From contig CAMNIH010000024.1 of the NCBI GenBank assembly GCA_946540365.1, forward strand, positions 1 through 18,392: a stretch of DNA of 18,392 nt. The letters are read 5' to 3'. The stretch comes from an uncultured Bacteroidales bacterium. GTDB taxonomy: Bacteria; Bacteroidota; Bacteroidia; Bacteroidales; P3. The translations under genes and the position numbers were made by a program. The notes beneath the pieces are model-generated. The model saw only the letters and a program-made list of their open reading frames with translations. It ran no database searches and was not told the DNA's origin. Below, piece after piece: positions 15,372 through 18,392 of the stretch; the stretch's first letter is position 1, and every line of letters starts with the position of its first letter.

Positions 15372-16368
15372 CTGAAAAATCTCCCCTGTCCACCGGCACC
15401 TCCATGCCGATGGCCTGCATGCGCAGCCGCAGGTCGGCCACGCTCTCGGCGGCCTCGCTGCCGGTGGCCAGCTTGTTGTTGTAGATGCTGTACAGCGCCC
15501 GGGTGTCCTGCGGCGAGAGGTTGGGCATCACCACATTGGCCCCGGCGGCGATGGCGCGTTCGCGTCCGGTGGGGTGCAGCGTGCCCAGCGCCGTGGTGGC
15601 CGGCAGCAGCACCGCGGGGTGCAGCAGGCGTATGACGGCCAGCAGGCGCAGCGTGAGCTCCACGCTGCCCGCGGGCCTGTCCTCAAAGGGGGTGCCTGCG
15701 GCCGGGATGAAGGGGCCGATGCCGACCATCTCGGGCCGGAAGTCGGCGATGAACCGCAGGTCCTCCATCAGGGTGTCCAGCGTCTGGTAGGGCGACCCCA
15801 CCATGAAGCCGGCGCCCACCTGGTAGCCCAGCCGCCGCAGGTCGCGCAGGCACTGCATGCGGTGGTCGAACAGCATCTCGGCGGGGTGCAGGCGGCCGTA
15901 GTGGTCGCGGTCGGCGGTCTCGTGGCGCAGCAGGTAGCGGTCGGCGCCCGCCTCGCGCAGCCGCGCGAAGCTCTCGTAGCCCCGCTCGCCGAGCGACAGC
16001 GTCACCGCACAGTCGGCATACTCCTCCTTGATGGCCTTCACCAGCGCACACACCCGGTCGTCGGTGAACCAAGCATCCTCGCCCCCCTGCAGCACGAAGG
16101 TGCGGAAGCCCAGCCCGTAGCCCACGCGGCAGCACGCCATGATCTGCTCCGGGCTGAGCCGGTAGCGGCGGCAGGCGGCACTGCGGCGGATGCCGCAGTA
16201 GAGGCAGTCGTTCTTGCAGTGGTTGCTCACCTCGATTAGCCCCCGCATGAAGACACGCCGCCCATAGACCTCGTCGCGCACGCGCGAAGCCTCCGCCATC
16301 AGATCCTCCACGGCCGTGGGGTCCGAGGTGGTCAGCAGATGCCGTATCTCACTTGATGACAAATTCAT
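15352..16368 (-). CDS. hydE: [FeFe]-hydrogenase maturase HydE, radical SAM
   Basis: The product (338 aa) is a radical SAM enzyme of the HydE/BioB group. The cluster motif CX3CX2C is CKNDCLYC (C51, C55, C58), followed by GIRRS, the FVLQGGED strand, SLGERGYESF and GAGFMVGSPYQT, all HydE-like. With HydF and HydG it builds the organometallic part of the H-cluster of [FeFe]-hydrogenase in the cytoplasm. The optional second cluster near the C-terminus appears missing: the region YSIYNNKLATGSEAAESVAD has no Cys. The related PylB is an alternative, but no pyrrolysine genes are nearby. I chose ATG 16368 over an in-frame TTG at 16386; the gene then overlaps the GH20 stop by 20 nt. The last residues, VVSCEL, are encoded by a 7-bp tandem repeat, so the native C-terminus may have been replaced. 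Confidence 0.88.
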   Translation of the reverse strand: MNLSSSEIRHLLTTSDPTAVEDLMAEASRVRDEVYGRRVFMRGLIEVSNHCKNDCLYCGIRRSAACRRYRLSPEQIMACCRVGYGLGFRTFVLQGGEDAWFTDDRVCALVKAIKEEYADCAVTLSLGERGYESFARLREAGADRYLLRHETADRDHYGRLHPAEMLFDHRMQCLRDLRRLGYQVGAGFMVGSPYQTLDTLMEDLRFIADFRPEMVGIGPFIPAAGTPFEDRPAGSVELTLRLLAVIRLLHPAVLLPATTALGTLHPTGRERAIAAGANVVMPNLSPQDTRALYSIYNNKLATGSEAAESVADLRLRMQAIGMEVPVDRGDFSVVSCEL

Positions 16369-18253
16369 AGACCGAATCACGTTCAATATCTTTATACACC
16401 GGAAGTATCTTGATATGGGTGCCGCGCTCCAGGTTGACGGGCCCCAAGTAGATGTTGCTCTCGCGGGTGGGGGTGCTCAGGTCGGTGGTGTAGAAGATGT
16501 AGGTGTTGGGCACCTCGGTGGTGATGGCGATGTTGGTCGTGCGCTCGTCGACGCGGCGGGCGGTGAACTGCGGCGTGAACGACCCCTCGCAGTAGTTGTA
16601 GCCCCTGACAGCCAGGCGCTCCTTCTGCACCTCCACCTTGCGGCGGAAGCGGTTCCACTCCTTGCGGTCGCGCGGCGTCCACAGGCATTCGCTGATGGCC
16701 AGCAGGCGCGGCAGCAGCATGTACTCCGCATGCTGCGGCGTGTTGATATATTCGGTCCAGAGGTTGCACTGGCCGCCCAGCACGTTGGCCTCCACATGCA
16801 GGTTGGTCCCCACGGGCGCCGGGTCGAAAGCGTAGGCCTTCTCGAGCGTGATCAGCCCCCCGATGGCAGGCGGCTGATAACGGGCATCGGCCTGGTAGTA
16901 GTCCAAATAGCAGTAGTCGGTGGGGCACATCACCACCTTGTGGCCGGCGCGGGCCGCCGCCAGGCCGGGCTTCAGGCCCCGCCACGACATCACCACCGCG
17001 TCGTTGTCCACATACGGGTTGTTGTCGTAGGTCGCCCCTTCGAACGACCAGGCCCCGTCGCCCTGCTCCACAATCTCGTCCCAGCCGATCATCGTGCGTC
17101 CTTTGCTCTTAAGGTATTGCTGCACCTGGCCCATCAGCCACTGCTGCAGCTCGCCGACATCCTTCAGGTGCTCGTCGCGCATGCGCTGCTGGCAGCGGGC
17201 ACACTGGCGCCAGTTGTCCTTGAACGCCTCGTCGCCGCCCACATGGATATAGCGCGAGGGGAATATCTCGCACACCTCGTCGAACACCGCGCGCAGGAAC
17301 GCCAGCGTCGAGTCGTTGCCGGCACAGAGGATGGCCTTCGGCGGCCAGTAGGGGCCGATGGCCACCTCGTAGGGGTAGTCGTCGCAGGCCAGCTCGGGAC
17401 AGGCCGCCAGGATGGCGCTGGCATGGCCCGGGATGTCCACCTCGGGGATGACCTCGATCCCGCGGTCGGCGGCGTACTGCACAATCTCCTGCAACTCCTC
17501 GCGGGTGTAATAGCCGCCGTAGGTGGCACGCTCCCCGTCGCGGGGCGGCTCGGCCTGGCCCCAGGGCTGGTCGTCGCGGTCCACACGCCACGACCCCACG
17601 CTGTTCAGCTGCGGGTAGCGCTCGCTCGGCAGGCGCCAGCCGTGGTCGTCGGTCAGGTGGAAGTGGAAACGGTTCATCTTGTAGGTCGCCAGCACGTCCA
17701 GGTACTTCTTGACAAACTTCACCGGGAAGAAATGACGGCTCACGTCCAGATGCCCGCCGCGCCACGCGAACCGCGGATGGTCCAGCACGGTGCATTCGGG
17801 CAGCGTCACACTGCTGTAGGCCACTTGGGTGGCATCGCCCGGCATCATCTGCACCAGCGTCTGATAGGCATAGAAAATCCCGATCTCGGTGTTGGCACTC
17901 AGGCGGATACCCGACGTGCGCACCTCCAGCAGGTAGCCCTCGTCGCCCAGCTCAGGGTTCACCGTGTCGTTCAGCAGCAGCGCAATATCGCTGTTCTCCG
18001 AGGCCGTCACCAGCTTGGGGTGCATGCGCGCGTGGCGGAGCGACTTCATCACATACTTCACCGTGGCGGAGTTCTGGCCCAGACCCACCACGCTCACCTT
18101 CGGATTGCTGCGCAACGTGTACGCCCCCTCCTTCTGAACCAGGAACACCGGCTCGGGGACGATATTCAACTCGGTCACCACCACCTTGCGGCCGCAGCCC
18201 GCCAGCAGCAGCACCGCACACAGCAGCACCGGTAACAATCTGCAATTTTTCAT
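16349..18253 (-). CDS. Beta-N-acetylhexosaminidase lipoprotein, GH20 family
   Basis: The 634-aa product starts with a lipoprotein signal, MKNCRLLPVLLCAVLLLAGC, with lipobox LAGC and lipidated C20. A GH20b-like domain (about 25-150) precedes the catalytic TIM barrel, which begins HPRFAWRGGHLDVSRHFF and continues with FHFHLTDDHGWRL, EVDIPGHASA and the catalytic pair D341-E342 in HVGGDEAF. The barrel closes with the CNLWTEYI segment that contributes a substrate Trp and Glu. A small C-terminal beta domain with TPTRESN-type sequence follows (about 540-634). It should remove terminal GlcNAc or GalNAc from glycans or glycoproteins at the cell surface or in the periplasm. An in-frame TTG at 18274 exists, but ATG 18253 places the signal peptide normally. 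It overlaps hydE by 20 nt, so the two are likely translationally coupled despite unrelated roles. Confidence 0.95.
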   Translation of the reverse strand: MKNCRLLPVLLCAVLLLAGCGRKVVVTELNIVPEPVFLVQKEGAYTLRSNPKVSVVGLGQNSATVKYVMKSLRHARMHPKLVTASENSDIALLLNDTVNPELGDEGYLLEVRTSGIRLSANTEIGIFYAYQTLVQMMPGDATQVAYSSVTLPECTVLDHPRFAWRGGHLDVSRHFFPVKFVKKYLDVLATYKMNRFHFHLTDDHGWRLPSERYPQLNSVGSWRVDRDDQPWGQAEPPRDGERATYGGYYTREELQEIVQYAADRGIEVIPEVDIPGHASAILAACPELACDDYPYEVAIGPYWPPKAILCAGNDSTLAFLRAVFDEVCEIFPSRYIHVGGDEAFKDNWRQCARCQQRMRDEHLKDVGELQQWLMGQVQQYLKSKGRTMIGWDEIVEQGDGAWSFEGATYDNNPYVDNDAVVMSWRGLKPGLAAARAGHKVVMCPTDYCYLDYYQADARYQPPAIGGLITLEKAYAFDPAPVGTNLHVEANVLGGQCNLWTEYINTPQHAEYMLLPRLLAISECLWTPRDRKEWNRFRRKVEVQKERLAVRGYNYCEGSFTPQFTARRVDERTTNIAITTEVPNTYIFYTTDLSTPTRESNIYLGPVNLERGTHIKILPVYKDIERDSVYEFVIK

Positions 18254-18337
18254 AACCTTTGTAACGCAACACAACCCATATTATTATATAGACACTAAAA
18301 AATAATCGACCGCCCGCCCACCCGTCGGCCATGGTTG

Positions 18338-18392
18338 ACACCCTGTCAAGTCTACCATTTCTTCAGTCGTTCTTCAGTCGTTCTTCAGTCGT
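18338..18392. repeat. Second, partial copy of the palindromic 11-bp-unit element
   Basis: These 55 nt are identical to the reverse complement of 1089-1143: ACACCCTGTCAAG, TCTACCATTT, then CTTCAGTCGTT twice and CTTCAGTCGT. The match starts at 18338 (18337 differs) and runs to the last base of the window. TTGACA/TGTCAA with a CCC loop (18335-18349) forms an extra small hairpin at its edge. The element lies 85 nt upstream of the GH20 start, in the same orientation to that gene as the first copy has to porX. Confidence 0.95.

Noticed and set aside
16316..18235. Plus-strand 639-codon frame opposite the GH20 gene
   Set aside because: Antisense shadow of a gene with lipobox, catalytic Asp-Glu pair and full GH20 layout.

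Overview
This window looks like chromosomal DNA of an anaerobic, probably gut- or host-associated member of the Bacteroidales. It carries a PorX-type regulator of the type IX secretion system, a PepSY-like secreted protein, a host-glycan sialidase and hexosaminidase, and an [FeFe]-hydrogenase maturase. Two upstream regions have the Bacteroidetes promoter pattern TTTG / TAnnTTTG, and recognisable Shine-Dalgarno sequences are scarce. The coding DNA is GC-rich (a sampled 60-nt block of porX is 35/60 G+C), so most genes have long open shadow frames on the other strand. I cannot name a genus.

Layout. Positions 1-717 hold the 5' part of an AT-rich gene for a secreted protein on the minus strand, cut by the window edge. 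Positions 718-1248 are an unusually structured divergent intergenic region. It holds a promoter for the minus gene, a GC-rich block with four hairpins, and a perfect 104-bp palindrome built of 11-bp units. Next, porX (1249-2808) and mfd (2813-6190) form a plus-strand pair. A strong bidirectional terminator (6365-6402) separates mfd from the rest, which is all on the minus strand. In transcription order from the right this is: GH20 hexosaminidase lipoprotein, hydE, a repeat-filled gap, M20 amidohydrolase, MATE transporter, murB, a second repeat-filled gap, two unknown genes and a GH33 sialidase, a short gap with an 11-bp tandem repeat and a good promoter, then purA and a PepSY-like secreted protein.

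How the genes work together. Most are housekeeping or metabolic: purine synthesis, peptidoglycan precursor synthesis, transcription-coupled repair, drug or metabolite efflux. The GH33 sialidase and GH20 hexosaminidase would trim sialic acid and N-acetylhexosamine from host glycans, though they lie in different transcription units. PorX would control expression of the type IX secretion machinery, whose structural genes are not here. HydE is far from any visible HydF, HydG or hydrogenase. Several neighbours are translationally coupled: GH20/hydE overlap by 20 nt, M20/MATE by 1 nt, unknown 165-aa/sialidase by ATGA, and porX/mfd are 4 nt apart.

I do not see a new defence, mobile or biosynthetic system. 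The most unusual signal is non-coding: the 104-bp palindrome at 1027-1130 and a second partial copy at 18338-18392. The second copy matches the first for exactly 55 nt and then the window ends. That suggests a dispersed repeat that also broke the assembly. Repeat arrays in several other gaps, one of which now encodes the last residues of HydE, are the next most interesting features.
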